Shown: piece after piece, positions 33,702 through 43,097 of the stretch
Layout of the letters: each line of letters opens with the position of its first letter
Position numbering within the stretch: position 1 is the first letter of the stretch
Assembly: GCA_964392455.1 (NCBI GenBank)
Contig: CAYMPG010000004.1
Span: 24,600-88,599 of the forward strand
From: SFEL01 sp964392455
GTDB lineage: Bacteria > Bacillota > Clostridia > Christensenellales > CAG-138
DNA length: 64,000 bases
Reading direction: 5' to 3'
The notes under the pieces: generated by a model
The model's database searches: none
Seen by the model: the letters and a program-made list of their open reading frames with translations, nothing else
What the model was told of the DNA's origin: nothing
Program-made: the position numbers and the translations under genes

Positions 33702-34988
33702 CTAAAACAGGTTTTCAGCAATTTCTCTCCATCGGTTCAAAAGGTAACCCAGAGCCAGCATATCTGCGCTTCCCCCAGGTGACAGGTTTCTTTCCGTAAG
33801 CTCGGTATCCAGCCTATTCAGCTCATTTATCCGCTGCCCAACGGGCAGGCGGCTTATTTCCCTTGCCCTCATTTGAACAAAGCCAAGCCCCTCCCTGCCC
33901 CCTCTGTGGAGCAAATTGGTATCCTCAAGAAAGCACATCACATCGCACAGGGCAAGGGGGCCGGGGTCTTCCCCAATATCAGTATATTCCCTTAGCCTTT
34001 CCGCTGCAAACTGTGCGGACTTAAACCCCTGAGCTGCCTCACCAACAGCTCCCTTTGCCCCATAGCGAAGGTATGCCCCATTGCCATTGGTCTTTGGCTC
34101 CTCCATGGCGTCCCTTAGTCGCTGATCATGGTCCTCCCGTGCAAGCGCTACTGCATTTTCCACCGGGTCTCCGCCTACGGTAACAGCCTTGCCCATGCCT
34201 GCAAGCAGCAGCCCCATTGAGTATACCATGCCCTTATGGGTATTCACACCGCCGGTCGCCTCAAGCATGGCCTGTTCGCCTTCTATTCCGGCTTTTCTCA
34301 GCGTTTTCATGCCTGCATCCAGCATGCCCATATATGCAGCCTGCTCAAAGAACGGCCTTATAGCCTCTGCGCTTATTTCAAACAGGCCAATGTCCATATC
34401 CCGGTGTGCTCCGTTATTCTGTCTGTCCACCAGCCCCGGCTTTGGCGTAGCATACAATTCATCCAGCAATGATAAATACCCCGCCCGGCCAAGCACCTTA
34501 GCCCCGCAGTCATACAGCAGCCTTTGAGTTGCTTCCTTTATCACATCCAGCCCGTGAGTCCTGCTCCTTGCACATTCCTGCGCCGGCCTTGAGCATACAA
34601 GGCAGCTCCTTTGTATTTCCCGGGATATTTTTCCAGCCCCATCCATCACATCCATGTCAAACAGCCGGGCGGCCGGAAAGCTCTCCTCTATGCTCCGGGT
34701 TATCGCCTTGACATCTGCGGCCTGCATATCCACCAGCACGTACCCTTCAGGCCCTGTCACATCGTCTATTATTATCCGCCGTATAATGCTGCCGGCAAAT
34801 GCGGCATCCAGCGCCTTCATACCCTCATCAAAGCACAGCCTTATCAGCGGAGTGCGCTTAACATCCCCCGCAATATTCATCGTAAAGCATATAAGGCAGC
34901 TCCCATTCTGCATAAGTTCCCTCTGCATGGCCGCCCTGCGCTCCCGTGCCGCCAGCATTTCATTTAAAGCAACGGAGTATTTCTTCAT
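33702..34988 (-). CDS. citXG: fused CitX-CitG: holo-citrate lyase and prosthetic-group precursor synthase
   Basis: 428 residues from the ATG at 34988 (GGAGAC upstream; it overlaps the citC end by 29 bases). Residues ~1-165 match CitX, which attaches the prosthetic group to the acyl carrier protein. Residues ~170-428 match CitG, which makes 2'-(5''-triphosphoribosyl)-3'-dephospho-CoA (TPKPGLVDRQNNGAHRDM, GGVNTHKGMVYSMGL, AREDHDQRLRD). The fusion is known in some citrate fermenters. It belongs to the citC-citXG-LysR-aconitase unit. Confidence 0.93.
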   Translation of the reverse strand: MKKYSVALNEMLAARERRAAMQRELMQNGSCLICFTMNIAGDVKRTPLIRLCFDEGMKALDAAFAGSIIRRIIIDDVTGPEGYVLVDMQAADVKAITRSIEESFPAARLFDMDVMDGAGKISREIQRSCLVCSRPAQECARSRTHGLDVIKEATQRLLYDCGAKVLGRAGYLSLLDELYATPKPGLVDRQNNGAHRDMDIGLFEISAEAIRPFFEQAAYMGMLDAGMKTLRKAGIEGEQAMLEATGGVNTHKGMVYSMGLLLAGMGKAVTVGGDPVENAVALAREDHDQRLRDAMEEPKTNGNGAYLRYGAKGAVGEAAQGFKSAQFAAERLREYTDIGEDPGPLALCDVMCFLEDTNLLHRGGREGLGFVQMRAREISRLPVGQRINELNRLDTELTERNLSPGGSADMLALGYLLNRWREIAENLF

Positions 34989-35931
34989 ATGTTGTCTCCG
35001 GCACAAGCTCCCTTGTCTTATCTGTTTCTCCGGCCGCAATAAGCTGTCGCACACGGCCCGCGCTTATGTTATCCAGCCGCTCCAGCTCTATAAGCTCAAT
35101 GCCATAGCCGGGCAGCATATTTTTCAGCATTTTATTATACTCATTCGTTACCCTGCAAAAGGGCTCTGTGCCCACAAACCGCCTTACTATTCCCAGCGCC
35201 GGGGCTATCCTGCTGCCAAACAGCGCTATATCAAGCTTCGCCCTTATATTATCGGTGTGGCTTTTATCCTTTAAAAAGTAGGCCGGAAAGGTGGCTCTTG
35301 ATATGATATAATCGTCACTTTGATGCACAAGGCAGTTTTTAATATCCGCCGTGCCTTCCCTTACCAGCTTTATACGCTGCTCCGGTGAAAACATGGCTCC
35401 CTGCTCGCTAACAACAAACACATGGAGCCACTGGCACATGGAGGCCGCCTGCTCTATAAGGTATCTGTGGCCCAACGTAAACGGATCGCAATTACATACC
35501 ACTGCGCCGTTTTCTCCCGGCGGGCAGGGCAGCCCAGCCAGATACCGCTCCACCCCGTCCTTTCTGTTTTCCATGAGCAGCACCTGCGGAGTCTCTGCCA
35601 GCGGGGAAAAGCCCATTGCGGAAAATACGGCCCGGTACCTGGGCTTTGTGTATATAAAAAGATGGCTTATCCCCTTTGAATATGCTTCGCTCAGCAGCTC
35701 GGACATTACCGCAGCGCATGCGCCTGTGCCTTCGGCCTCAGGGCTTACAGCTATCTGCTTGATGACCTTCCCTACCCTTGCGGCAGTGGCAAGTATACTG
35801 CCCTCGTCATCCCTCATAAGCCACAGTATCTGCCAATCGTCATCGTCTCCCAGCCCCCTTTGGGCCAGAAAAGTGCGATAGCTGTTGCATAATTCATCAT
35901 CTATTGGCCGCAGGCAGCAGGTTATATCCAT
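34960..35931 (-). CDS. citC: [citrate (pro-3S)-lyase] ligase
   Basis: Activates citrate lyase by acetylating the thiol of the CitD prosthetic group, using ATP and acetate. 323 residues from the ATG at 35931, which has AAGGAG upstream. An N-terminal GNAT-like domain (about 30-120, KQIAVSPEAEGTGACAAVMSEL) is followed by a nucleotidyltransferase domain with the HxGH-type motif CDPFTLGHRYL near residue 145. First gene of the minus-strand cit unit. Confidence 0.94.
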   Translation of the reverse strand: MDITCCLRPIDDELCNSYRTFLAQRGLGDDDDWQILWLMRDDEGSILATAARVGKVIKQIAVSPEAEGTGACAAVMSELLSEAYSKGISHLFIYTKPRYRAVFSAMGFSPLAETPQVLLMENRKDGVERYLAGLPCPPGENGAVVCNCDPFTLGHRYLIEQAASMCQWLHVFVVSEQGAMFSPEQRIKLVREGTADIKNCLVHQSDDYIISRATFPAYFLKDKSHTDNIRAKLDIALFGSRIAPALGIVRRFVGTEPFCRVTNEYNKMLKNMLPGYGIELIELERLDNISAGRVRQLIAAGETDKTRELVPETTYEEILRCFK

Positions 35932-36000
35932 AGCATAAGCTCCTTTTTCAGGCATTTGCCAAAGCACCAGCAGGGCCATTCAGCCCCTTTAATACCCATA

Positions 36001-36029
36001 TATATAACATAAAGTTATTATTACGGCAA
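36001..36029 (-). promoter_or_regulatory. probable promoter of citC-citXG-LysR-acn
   Basis: Minus strand TTGCCG (36024-36029), 17-bp spacer, TATATA (36001-36006), about 70 bp ahead of citC. Confidence 0.6.
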
Positions 36030-36068
36030 AGACTTTTGTTTTTATACCCGCCGGCCCGGGCCATAGAT

Positions 36069-36085
36069 ATACAGAATATCTGTAT
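36069..36085. promoter_or_regulatory. 17-bp inverted repeat in the divergent cit promoter region
   Basis: ATACAG (36069-36074) and CTGTAT (36080-36085) around AATAT. It lies upstream of the citC -35 and 75 bp before citD, a natural site for a shared regulator such as the LysR protein. Confidence 0.5.
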
Positions 36086-36159
36086 TTGAATAAATTGAAT
36101 TGTACAAAAGGCACAGGGCAGCACTAAAATTATATTGAAATACTCTCAGGAGGCATCGC

Positions 36160-36462
36160 ATGCAAATAGACCACATGGCATCCGCCGGGACGCTTGAATC
36201 CAGCGATATAATGATAACCATCGAGCCAGGCAGAGGAGATATACAGCTTACCCTCACCAGCTCTGTAATACAGCAATACGGCAGGCAGATAAAAAAAACC
36301 ATCATGGATACCCTTGCAAGGCTTGATGTGCAGGACGCCATCGTTACCGCCGTTGACAGTGGTGCGCTGGATTGCACCATAGCCGCCCGCACAGAGTGCG
36401 CCGTATTCCGTGCGGCAGGCTGTGCAGATGAAAATATACCATGGGGAGGTGCAGTAATATGA
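36160..36462 (+). CDS. citD: citrate lyase acyl carrier protein (gamma subunit)
   Basis: 100 residues with the conserved serine that carries the phosphoribosyl-dephospho-CoA arm: S14 in AGTLESSDIMI. Length and the IQQYGRQIKKTI helix fit the family. AGGAGG precedes the start. The stop overlaps the citE start by ATGA. Confidence 0.95.
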   Translation: MQIDHMASAGTLESSDIMITIEPGRGDIQLTLTSSVIQQYGRQIKKTIMDTLARLDVQDAIVTAVDSGALDCTIAARTECAVFRAAGCADENIPWGGAVI

Positions 36463-37367
36463 GCCAGCATCCAAATAAAAACCGGCTCCGCAGGTCAATG
36501 CTGTTTTTAAACTGCCAAAAGCCCTCCCTCATAAAAGACCCTTATATCTACTCTCCGGATTCCATAATCCTGGACCTTGAGGATGCTGTGGCGGCAAACC
36601 AGAAGGACGCCGCACGCTTCTCCCTTTACCATGCCCTTAAGTCCATTGACTACAGGGGCATTGAGCGGGTAGTGCGTATCAACGGGCTGGATACCCCCCA
36701 CTGGAGGGAGGATATCCGTGCAAGCGTTGCAGGTGGTGCAGACGTGATACGCATACCCAAATGCACCTGCGCCGGGGACGTTCATACGGTGGAAGAATAT
36801 GTGGCGAAGGCCGAGCGGGAATTTGGCCGCCCCGAGGGAGACACCCTGCTTATGGCAGCGCTGGAATCCTGCCTGGGCGTCATAAACGCATACGACATAT
36901 GCCGCTCCAGCTCCCGCCTGATAGGCATTGCACTTTCCGGAGGAGATTATACCAAGGATCTGCAAACCCACATCACCTTTACGGGCGTTGAGCTGAATGG
37001 GGCAAGGCAGCAGATGATAATCGCCGCCCGTGCAGCAGGGGTGCAGTGCTTTGATACGGTATTTACCAACCTTAACGACATGGAGGCCTTCCGCAGCGAA
37101 ACCGAAATGATTCACCTTATGGGCTTTGATGGAAAATCCATCATAAATCCAAGGCAGATACCCATAGTGCATCAGATATTCACCCCCACCGCCAAGGAAA
37201 TAACATTTGCACAAAAGGTGGTGCAGGAAATAGATACCAAGCGGGCCCAGGGCATAGGCGTATTCACAGTGGATGGCAAAATGATAGACCTGGCCTTCTA
37301 TGATGGGGCAAAGCGCACGCTGATGCTTGCCAAGGCCGCAGGAATCTACAAAGGAGAGCTTGTATGA
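36459..37367 (+). CDS. citE: citrate lyase beta subunit (citryl-ACP lyase)
   Basis: Splits citryl-ACP to oxaloacetate and acetyl-ACP. 302 residues from the ATG at 36459 (GGAGGTG upstream; a longer frame inside citD is rejected). Motifs: RSMLFLNCQKP, DSIILDLEDAVAANQKDAAR with the metal-binding Glu/Asp, RINGLDTPHWREDI and FDGKSIINPRQI. Overlaps citF by four bases. Confidence 0.95.
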   Translation: MSQHPNKNRLRRSMLFLNCQKPSLIKDPYIYSPDSIILDLEDAVAANQKDAARFSLYHALKSIDYRGIERVVRINGLDTPHWREDIRASVAGGADVIRIPKCTCAGDVHTVEEYVAKAEREFGRPEGDTLLMAALESCLGVINAYDICRSSSRLIGIALSGGDYTKDLQTHITFTGVELNGARQQMIIAARAAGVQCFDTVFTNLNDMEAFRSETEMIHLMGFDGKSIINPRQIPIVHQIFTPTAKEITFAQKVVQEIDTKRAQGIGVFTVDGKMIDLAFYDGAKRTLMLAKAAGIYKGELV

Positions 37368-38920
37368 TAAACGCAGTAGGCAGAGATATACCTGACGAAA
37401 TCCTTGAAAAAACCGGCAAGGATATATTCCGTGGCTCATTTTACAATGACGGCAGGGTCTATAAGAAGGCCGCCCCCACGGTGCACGGCCTGTGCGACCC
37501 CGGGCGCAGCAAGCTGATAAGCTCCATCCATCAGGCGCTGACCCTCTGCGGCATACGGGATGGCATGACCCTCTCCTTTCATCATCACTTCCGCAATGGG
37601 GATATGATAGTGAATATGGTAATGGAGGAAGTCCATCGCATGGGGATAAAGGATATTACCCTGTGCGCCTCCTCCCTCGGCACAGCCCACGACCCAATCG
37701 TGCCATATATTGAGGATGGCACCATCACCATGATATATTCCTCCGGAATGCGTGGGGAAATAGGCCGGGCGGTAAGCATGGGCAAGCTGAAAAACCCTGC
37801 CGTGCTTTACTCCCACGGCGGACGTGTACGCAGCATAGAGGAGGGCAGCCTGCATATTGATATTGCCTTTATCGGCGCACCCACTGCCGATGAATACGGC
37901 AACCTCCGTGCCACCGGCGGCAAGTCAGACTGCGGAGTGCTGAGCTACGCCTATGCGGATGCCCAGTATGCCGACAGGGTGGTTGCCATTACGGATACCC
38001 TTGTACCATTTCCAAATATACCGGCCAGCATATCCATGGTAAACGTGGACTATGTATGCTGCGTGGATTCCATTGGAGACCCGGGCAAAATTGCCACCGG
38101 GGCAGCCAAACCTACCACCGATCAGCGCAAGCTCCTTATGGCAAAATGCTGCAGCGATTTCGTTGCCTCCACCTGCTACTTTAAGGATGGCTTTACCTAC
38201 CAGACAGGCATCGGCGGCGCATCTATTGCATCCACCATTTACCTTGCGGAGGAAATGCGTAAGCGCAATATCCGCATGGGGCTGGGCCTTGGCGGCATTG
38301 CGGCCCCCATGGTGCACCTTATGGAGGAGGGGCTGATAGGCATGCTTGTGGATACGCAGGATTTTGACCTTGAAGCAGTGGTCTCCCTTTCCGCCCATCC
38401 GGACAGGCATATCGAGATAACCGCCAGCGAATATGCAAACCCCATGAACAAGGGCGCATATGTAAACAGGCTGGATTTTGTAATACTTGCCGCCCTTGAG
38501 GTGGATGTAAACTTTAACTGCAATGTGGTCACGGATTCCTCCGGCATAATATCCGGCGCACAGGGCGGACACCCGGATACAGCCGCAGGGGCAAAATGCA
38601 CCATCGTCATGACCCCCCTGCTGCAGGGGCGAAACCCCACCATCCGCACCCAGGCCACCACCATCACCACCCCCGGCGAAACCATAGACGTGGTAATAAC
38701 GGATTACGGCATTACCGTAAACCCCCGGCGGCCTGACCTTATGGATGCGGCAAGGGCCTCCGGCCTGCCCCTTTATACCATGCAGGAGCTGAGGGATATG
38801 GCCTACGCCATAGCGGGAGAGCCTGACCCGGTGCAATTCAATGACAGAATAGTGGGCATAATCGAAGCCCGGGATGGCAGCATAATAGACGTGGTGCGGC
38901 AATTCCGCCCCGCAGATTAG
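37364..38920 (+). CDS. citF: citrate lyase alpha subunit (citrate:acetyl-ACP transferase)
   Basis: Exchanges acetate for citrate on the acyl carrier protein. 518 residues, the family length, with the CoA-transferase-like fold; GLCDPGRSKLISSIHQAL and the glycine-rich GGKSDCGVLSYAYADAQYADRVV region are typical. Last gene of citDEF; a bidirectional terminator follows. No citrate transporter or oxaloacetate decarboxylase gene lies in the window. Confidence 0.95.
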   Translation: MINAVGRDIPDEILEKTGKDIFRGSFYNDGRVYKKAAPTVHGLCDPGRSKLISSIHQALTLCGIRDGMTLSFHHHFRNGDMIVNMVMEEVHRMGIKDITLCASSLGTAHDPIVPYIEDGTITMIYSSGMRGEIGRAVSMGKLKNPAVLYSHGGRVRSIEEGSLHIDIAFIGAPTADEYGNLRATGGKSDCGVLSYAYADAQYADRVVAITDTLVPFPNIPASISMVNVDYVCCVDSIGDPGKIATGAAKPTTDQRKLLMAKCCSDFVASTCYFKDGFTYQTGIGGASIASTIYLAEEMRKRNIRMGLGLGGIAAPMVHLMEEGLIGMLVDTQDFDLEAVVSLSAHPDRHIEITASEYANPMNKGAYVNRLDFVILAALEVDVNFNCNVVTDSSGIISGAQGGHPDTAAGAKCTIVMTPLLQGRNPTIRTQATTITTPGETIDVVITDYGITVNPRRPDLMDAARASGLPLYTMQELRDMAYAIAGEPDPVQFNDRIVGIIEARDGSIIDVVRQFRPAD

Positions 38921-38933
38921 TTCCGTCATATTT

Positions 38934-38966
38934 AAAAAAGCCACCGGCTGAGCCGATGACTTTTTG
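38934..38966. terminator. bidirectional terminator between citF and the large surface protein gene
   Basis: AAAAAGCCACCGGC and GCCGATGACTTTTT arms with two mismatches; T-runs on both strands. Confidence 0.8.
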
Positions 38967-38988
38967 TACGGTTTGGTGAAGATTTTAG

Positions 38989-41082
38989 CTACAGCCCCAG
39001 CCATGCGAGGATGCTGGCAAAAAGGGGCATATCCCCGGTCTTGGGGATGGCCACGGTATCGCAGTGGGCATTCATATCCGGGGTGAAGCTGGTGGTAACG
39101 GTGGTGCTGTGCCACTTTACGGTTATCCACCTTGCGCCGGGCTGCAGGCAGCTTACGCTGAACTCGCCGCCGTCTCCCACAAAGCCCACGGGCTGGCCGT
39201 CTATCTCCACGGATGTGGGCACGGCGGATTTGGAGCTACCGAAGCTGTTTCCACCATTGTACCACAGGTCAATGCCGCCGGAGGTGGGTGCAGCCGGAGC
39301 GATTATCTCGATGGTGGCGGCAACAGTGCCCAGCAGCTTACCAACGGAGTTATTCCCTGTGGGCTTTTCCCTTATTTGAATTGTGTCGGTATACTTGCCG
39401 ATTCCAAGGCCCGCCTTTGGGGTCACGGTAAGGGTAAGGCTACTCCTCGGGGCTATGGTCACCTCCCTCGTAAGGCTTGTAACCGCCCGGATGCCTGCGC
39501 TGCCCTCGGGAGTAGGCGTTGCATTCCATGAAATATTAAAGTGATCTGTGTCAACAGGTATCTCTAGGGAGCAGCCGGTCGTTCCTATATTTTCAAGGGT
39601 AAATGTGCCTGTTGCGCCGCTGTAGCTCTGCACCCCATGGGTGCCCAAATCCAGCAGAGCAGGGGTGATATTCAGGCCGGAGGCGCCTGCGCCATGGAAT
39701 CCCACTCCCGTCGGCACAGTATTTGCACCCTTGCAGTTCGTATACGTCGAATTGCTGCTATTCCCCACAAAGCTGCCGATACGCTTATTAGGGTTGCTTT
39801 CATCATCTGTATACTTTATGTCTGCACTGGTGTTTATCGTCATGCCCGAGGCATCTGCTCCATGATATGAAGGACGCCCAATTTGATTGGTACTAACGCC
39901 CACAAACCCGCCGAAGCCGCTGGCCGTATTATAATTCCCCGCAACATTGCCAGTAGATTCGCCTATCTTTTTAACATGGTTTATGGTCATGGTGCCGCTG
40001 GCGGAGCAGCCCTCAAAGCCATTTATAATTACGCTCCCAGAGCTTACGGCATTACTGCTGTTTATCCTTCCTGCAAAGCCTCCTGCTCTGACTGCAGCAT
40101 TACCACCATCACTGTCGGTCATGCCGGTGCAGGTCATATTCAGGCCGGAAACAGTACAATTGCTGAATAGATCAGATCCAGCATGATAAGTACCGCTTCT
40201 TTCGCTGCCCAAAAAGCCGCCAACATTAAGGCTATAGCCCTCTGCGGTTATGGTAGCGAGAGCTGCTTCGCTGCCGGTCACCTTGCAGCTTCTGAAAAGA
40301 TTCAGGATCGGCTTACCATCTTCAAATGTAGTGCCGGGCAGCCAGTGTGCGTTGGAACTATAGGATGAGACTTCAGAGAATTTCCCGTTTTCCCCCACAG
40401 TTCCATCCTCTGTCATGCCGGTATGGCCGGCTATATATTTTTCACCGCCCGCCTTACTGCATGATGCTTCTATACTGAGAGAATTTACATTTACGCTTTC
40501 CGCCTGTGAATTGCTGAATCTGCCAAATGCGCCGCCGACGATTATACCATCAACACCACCGCCTGTTGGAGCAATTATGATGACAGGCTGTGTTACGGTA
40601 ATATCCTTAAAAACGCTGTTTTCAACATATGCAGCCACCGTACCGCAGTATAGCTTACTCTCGCTCCCAGTATAGCTGATTTGAGCGCCGCTCAGGGTAA
40701 AGCTGTGTACATATACTCCACATATGTGGCCAAAGAGGCCCATATACCTATTGTTAGGAGTGGTGCATTTAAGGCCGCTTATGGTATGACCCTGCCCGTC
40801 AAATTCTCCCCTGAATTCCTTGATGTCAATCCCAATGGGCGTCCAGCTGGAAATGGCTGAAAGGTCTATGTCAGCTCCCAGCCTGATGACCTTGCCCGCA
40901 AAGCTGTTGCCGTTGTTTACCAGGCTGGCAAGGCCCAGAAGTTCAGCCGCAGAGGATATGGTAAACTCAGACGCACTGCCGTCACCATACCAGGATGTAT
41001 CTGCCGCAGGGTCAGCGGCCAGTGCGGGCAGCGTGGTCAGCACCAGCAGCGCCGCCAGAGCAAGGGAAATCAGCTTTTTCAT
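38989..41082 (-). CDS. large secreted GLUG-type surface protein with shared C-terminal domain and IPKTG motif
   Basis: 697 residues from the ATG at 41082 (GGGAGGA upstream). A signal peptide ends near ALAADPA. Residues ~30-520 are Gly/Ser/Thr/Asn-rich with repeated strand-turn units (RYMGLFGHICGVYVHSFTL, VNVGGFLGSERSG, ASGFGGFVGVSTNQIG) of the GLUG beta-helix kind seen in clostridial surface proteins. A beta-sandwich stretch (about 520-600, TLENIGTTGCSLEIP) follows. Residues ~602-677 form a domain shared with the small protein at 44978-45430. IPKTGD starts at residue ~679, but the tail after it is only 13 residues with no Lys/Arg, so the sorting signal is incomplete. Probably secreted; anchoring is doubtful. 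Confidence 0.75.
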   Translation of the reverse strand: MKKLISLALAALLVLTTLPALAADPAADTSWYGDGSASEFTISSAAELLGLASLVNNGNSFAGKVIRLGADIDLSAISSWTPIGIDIKEFRGEFDGQGHTISGLKCTTPNNRYMGLFGHICGVYVHSFTLSGAQISYTGSESKLYCGTVAAYVENSVFKDITVTQPVIIIAPTGGGVDGIIVGGAFGRFSNSQAESVNVNSLSIEASCSKAGGEKYIAGHTGMTEDGTVGENGKFSEVSSYSSNAHWLPGTTFEDGKPILNLFRSCKVTGSEAALATITAEGYSLNVGGFLGSERSGTYHAGSDLFSNCTVSGLNMTCTGMTDSDGGNAAVRAGGFAGRINSSNAVSSGSVIINGFEGCSASGTMTINHVKKIGESTGNVAGNYNTASGFGGFVGVSTNQIGRPSYHGADASGMTINTSADIKYTDDESNPNKRIGSFVGNSSNSTYTNCKGANTVPTGVGFHGAGASGLNITPALLDLGTHGVQSYSGATGTFTLENIGTTGCSLEIPVDTDHFNISWNATPTPEGSAGIRAVTSLTREVTIAPRSSLTLTVTPKAGLGIGKYTDTIQIREKPTGNNSVGKLLGTVAATIEIIAPAAPTSGGIDLWYNGGNSFGSSKSAVPTSVEIDGQPVGFVGDGGEFSVSCLQPGARWITVKWHSTTVTTSFTPDMNAHCDTVAIPKTGDMPLFASILAWLGL

Positions 41083-41121
41083 ATGCACAAAATCCTCCCA
41101 AAGATACACTTCTACCAGATA

Positions 41122-41150
41122 AGCGTAATACTCATTGTCGCAAAAGTCAA
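41122..41150 (-). promoter_or_regulatory. possible promoter of the large surface protein gene
   Basis: Minus strand TTGACT (41145-41150), 17-bp spacer, TACGCT (41122-41127). Confidence 0.45.
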
Positions 41151-41153
41151 ACA

Positions 41154-41189
41154 AAAAAGCAGCAGCCACAGGGCCGCTGCCTTTTATTT
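41154..41189 (-). terminator. terminator after nagA
   Basis: Stem with GGCAGCGGCC/GGCTGCTGC-type arms (one mismatch) and a TTTTTT tail on the minus strand, between nagA and the surface-protein promoter. Confidence 0.8.
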
Positions 41190-41202
41190 TATTTTGTGGG
41201 GG

Positions 41203-42330
41203 TTACTTCTGGAGCTGCCCCTTGAAGATGATGCTGCGGATGGACAGATCCTTTTCATTTAGCAGCACTATGCTTGCCTCCTTGCCCGTATCCAGGCTGC
41301 CCGTCCTGCCCTCTATGCCTATGGCGCAGGCCGGATTGTAGGACGCTGCCCGCACTGCATCCGCAAGGGGTATGCCAAAGCTCACTGCCTGCCGCAGGCA
41401 CCCCATAAGGCTGGTAACTGAGCCTGCAAGGGTCTCCGGGTGACCGGCTATGGTGGCACGATTGCCATGCACCTCTATTTCCTGACCGCCGAAGGGATAG
41501 CGGCCATCCGGCATACCGGTGGCCCGCAGGGAATCCGATATGAGTACCATGCGCTCCGGGCCAAACATTGCGAAGGTGAGCCGCACCACGCTGCCGTGGA
41601 TATGTATGCCGTCGCATATGAGCTCTGCCCTTGCGCCGCAGTCAAAGGCGGCACCTATGACGCCGGGCTCCCTGTGATGGAGGGGGGGCATGCCATTGTA
41701 AAGGTGGGTGGCATGGGATGCGCCGGCCCTGTAGGCCGCTGAGGCGATATCGTAGGAGGCGGTGGTATGGCCAAGGGATACGGTTATGCCCATATCCACG
41801 GCGGCCTTTATGAACTCCATGGCGTTTGGCTCCTCCGCCGCAAGGGTAACCAGCCTTACGCTGCCCTCTGCCGCCTCATTGAGCCGCCACAGCATGGCGC
41901 TATCCGGCTGATGGATATATGCACCATTCTGTGCGCCCTTTTTTGCCATGGAAAGGAAGGGGCCTTCAAGATGGGCGCCCACAACCTCGGCTCCACCATT
42001 GTTGCTTTTCCTGTGGGCCGCTGTAACACGGCATACCGCCGCAAGCTGCTCCTCTGGCAGGGTCATACCGGCAGGGCAGATATAGGTAACGCCCTGAGAA
42101 AGCTCATAATCCGCAATGCGCTGGAGGCCCTCAGCAGAGGCATCGCTGAAATCCTCCCCAACGCAGCCGTGAAAATGCACATCCACAAGCCCCGGGATAA
42201 CGTAGCACCCGGCGGCATCTATAAGGGTATCATCCCCGCTGCTCTCGGCAATGTACAGGCCATTAGTATACACATCCCGGCCCACAAAGCCCCGGCAAAG
42301 GTCAAACACCCGGCCGTTGATTATCTGCAT
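41203..42330 (-). CDS. nagA: N-acetylglucosamine-6-phosphate deacetylase
   Basis: Removes acetate from GlcNAc-6-phosphate. 375 residues of the amidohydrolase fold. Metal and substrate residues sit in PGLVDVHFHGCVGEDF (HxH-like), AHLEGPFLS (Glu), SLGHTTASY (His), ATHLYNGMPPLHHREPG (His) and LISDSLRATGMPDGRYPFGG (catalytic Asp). Overlaps the nagB end by 10 bases. Confidence 0.95.
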   Translation of the reverse strand: MQIINGRVFDLCRGFVGRDVYTNGLYIAESSGDDTLIDAAGCYVIPGLVDVHFHGCVGEDFSDASAEGLQRIADYELSQGVTYICPAGMTLPEEQLAAVCRVTAAHRKSNNGGAEVVGAHLEGPFLSMAKKGAQNGAYIHQPDSAMLWRLNEAAEGSVRLVTLAAEEPNAMEFIKAAVDMGITVSLGHTTASYDIASAAYRAGASHATHLYNGMPPLHHREPGVIGAAFDCGARAELICDGIHIHGSVVRLTFAMFGPERMVLISDSLRATGMPDGRYPFGGQEIEVHGNRATIAGHPETLAGSVTSLMGCLRQAVSFGIPLADAVRAASYNPACAIGIEGRTGSLDTGKEASIVLLNEKDLSIRSIIFKGQLQK

Positions 42331-43076
42331 ACAGGTACCCCGGCGGCTATTACCTTGCTGAGGGCTCCCTCATCTGCAACGAACACCACATCGGGATGGA
42401 GCTGCAGTATGGATGCGGGGCACTCGGGGGAGATGGGGCCGCATATGGCGGCATACAGGGCATTTGCCTTGCCTTCCCCATTGGCTACCACCAGCACACG
42501 GCGGGCTGCCATTATGCAGCCTATGCCCATGGTGACGGCCTGGCGGGGCACCATATCCACGCTGTCAAAGAAGCGGGAATTTGCATCGATGGTGCTCTTT
42601 GCAAGATCTACCACGTGGGTGGCCTTTATGAAGGAGCTGCCCGGCTCGTTAAAGCCTATGTGGCCATTGTTGCCCACGCCGAGAAGCTGCAGATCTGCAT
42701 AACCCATGGATTTGATAAGCTCGTCATACCCGGCGCACTCTGCTGCGTCATCCGCTGCAAGGCCATTTGGCACATGGGTATTGGCAGGGTCTATATTGAT
42801 ATGATCAAAGAGGTTATCCTGCATAAAGTAACGATAGCTCTGATCGTGAGTGGGGGCAAGGCCCTTATATTCATCAAGGTTTACTGTACGAACCTGGCTG
42901 AAATCCACATCCCCATTCTTGCACATGGCGATAAGCTCCTTGTATGCGCCTATGGGGGTGGAGCCGGTGGCAAGGCCCAGCACGCAATCCGGCCTGCGGA
43001 TTACCTCGGCAGCCATAATATTGGCGGCGCGGCGGCTTATACTGTCGTAATCCTTTTCGCAATAGATTCTCATCAT
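42321..43076 (-). CDS. nagB: glucosamine-6-phosphate deaminase
   Basis: Converts glucosamine-6-phosphate to fructose-6-phosphate and ammonia. 251 residues. Motifs: LGLATGSTPIGAYKEL, VNLDEYKGLAPTHDQSY (catalytic Asp region), and LGVGNNGHIGFNEPGSSF. Two tandem ATG codons follow AAAAGGAG. With nagA and the kinase-like gene it forms an amino-sugar catabolic operon. Confidence 0.95.
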   Translation of the reverse strand: MMRIYCEKDYDSISRRAANIMAAEVIRRPDCVLGLATGSTPIGAYKELIAMCKNGDVDFSQVRTVNLDEYKGLAPTHDQSYRYFMQDNLFDHINIDPANTHVPNGLAADDAAECAGYDELIKSMGYADLQLLGVGNNGHIGFNEPGSSFIKATHVVDLAKSTIDANSRFFDSVDMVPRQAVTMGIGCIMAARRVLVVANGEGKANALYAAICGPISPECPASILQLHPDVVFVADEGALSKVIAAGVPVCR

Positions 43077-43097
43077 GGTATTTATCTCCTTTTCAGG

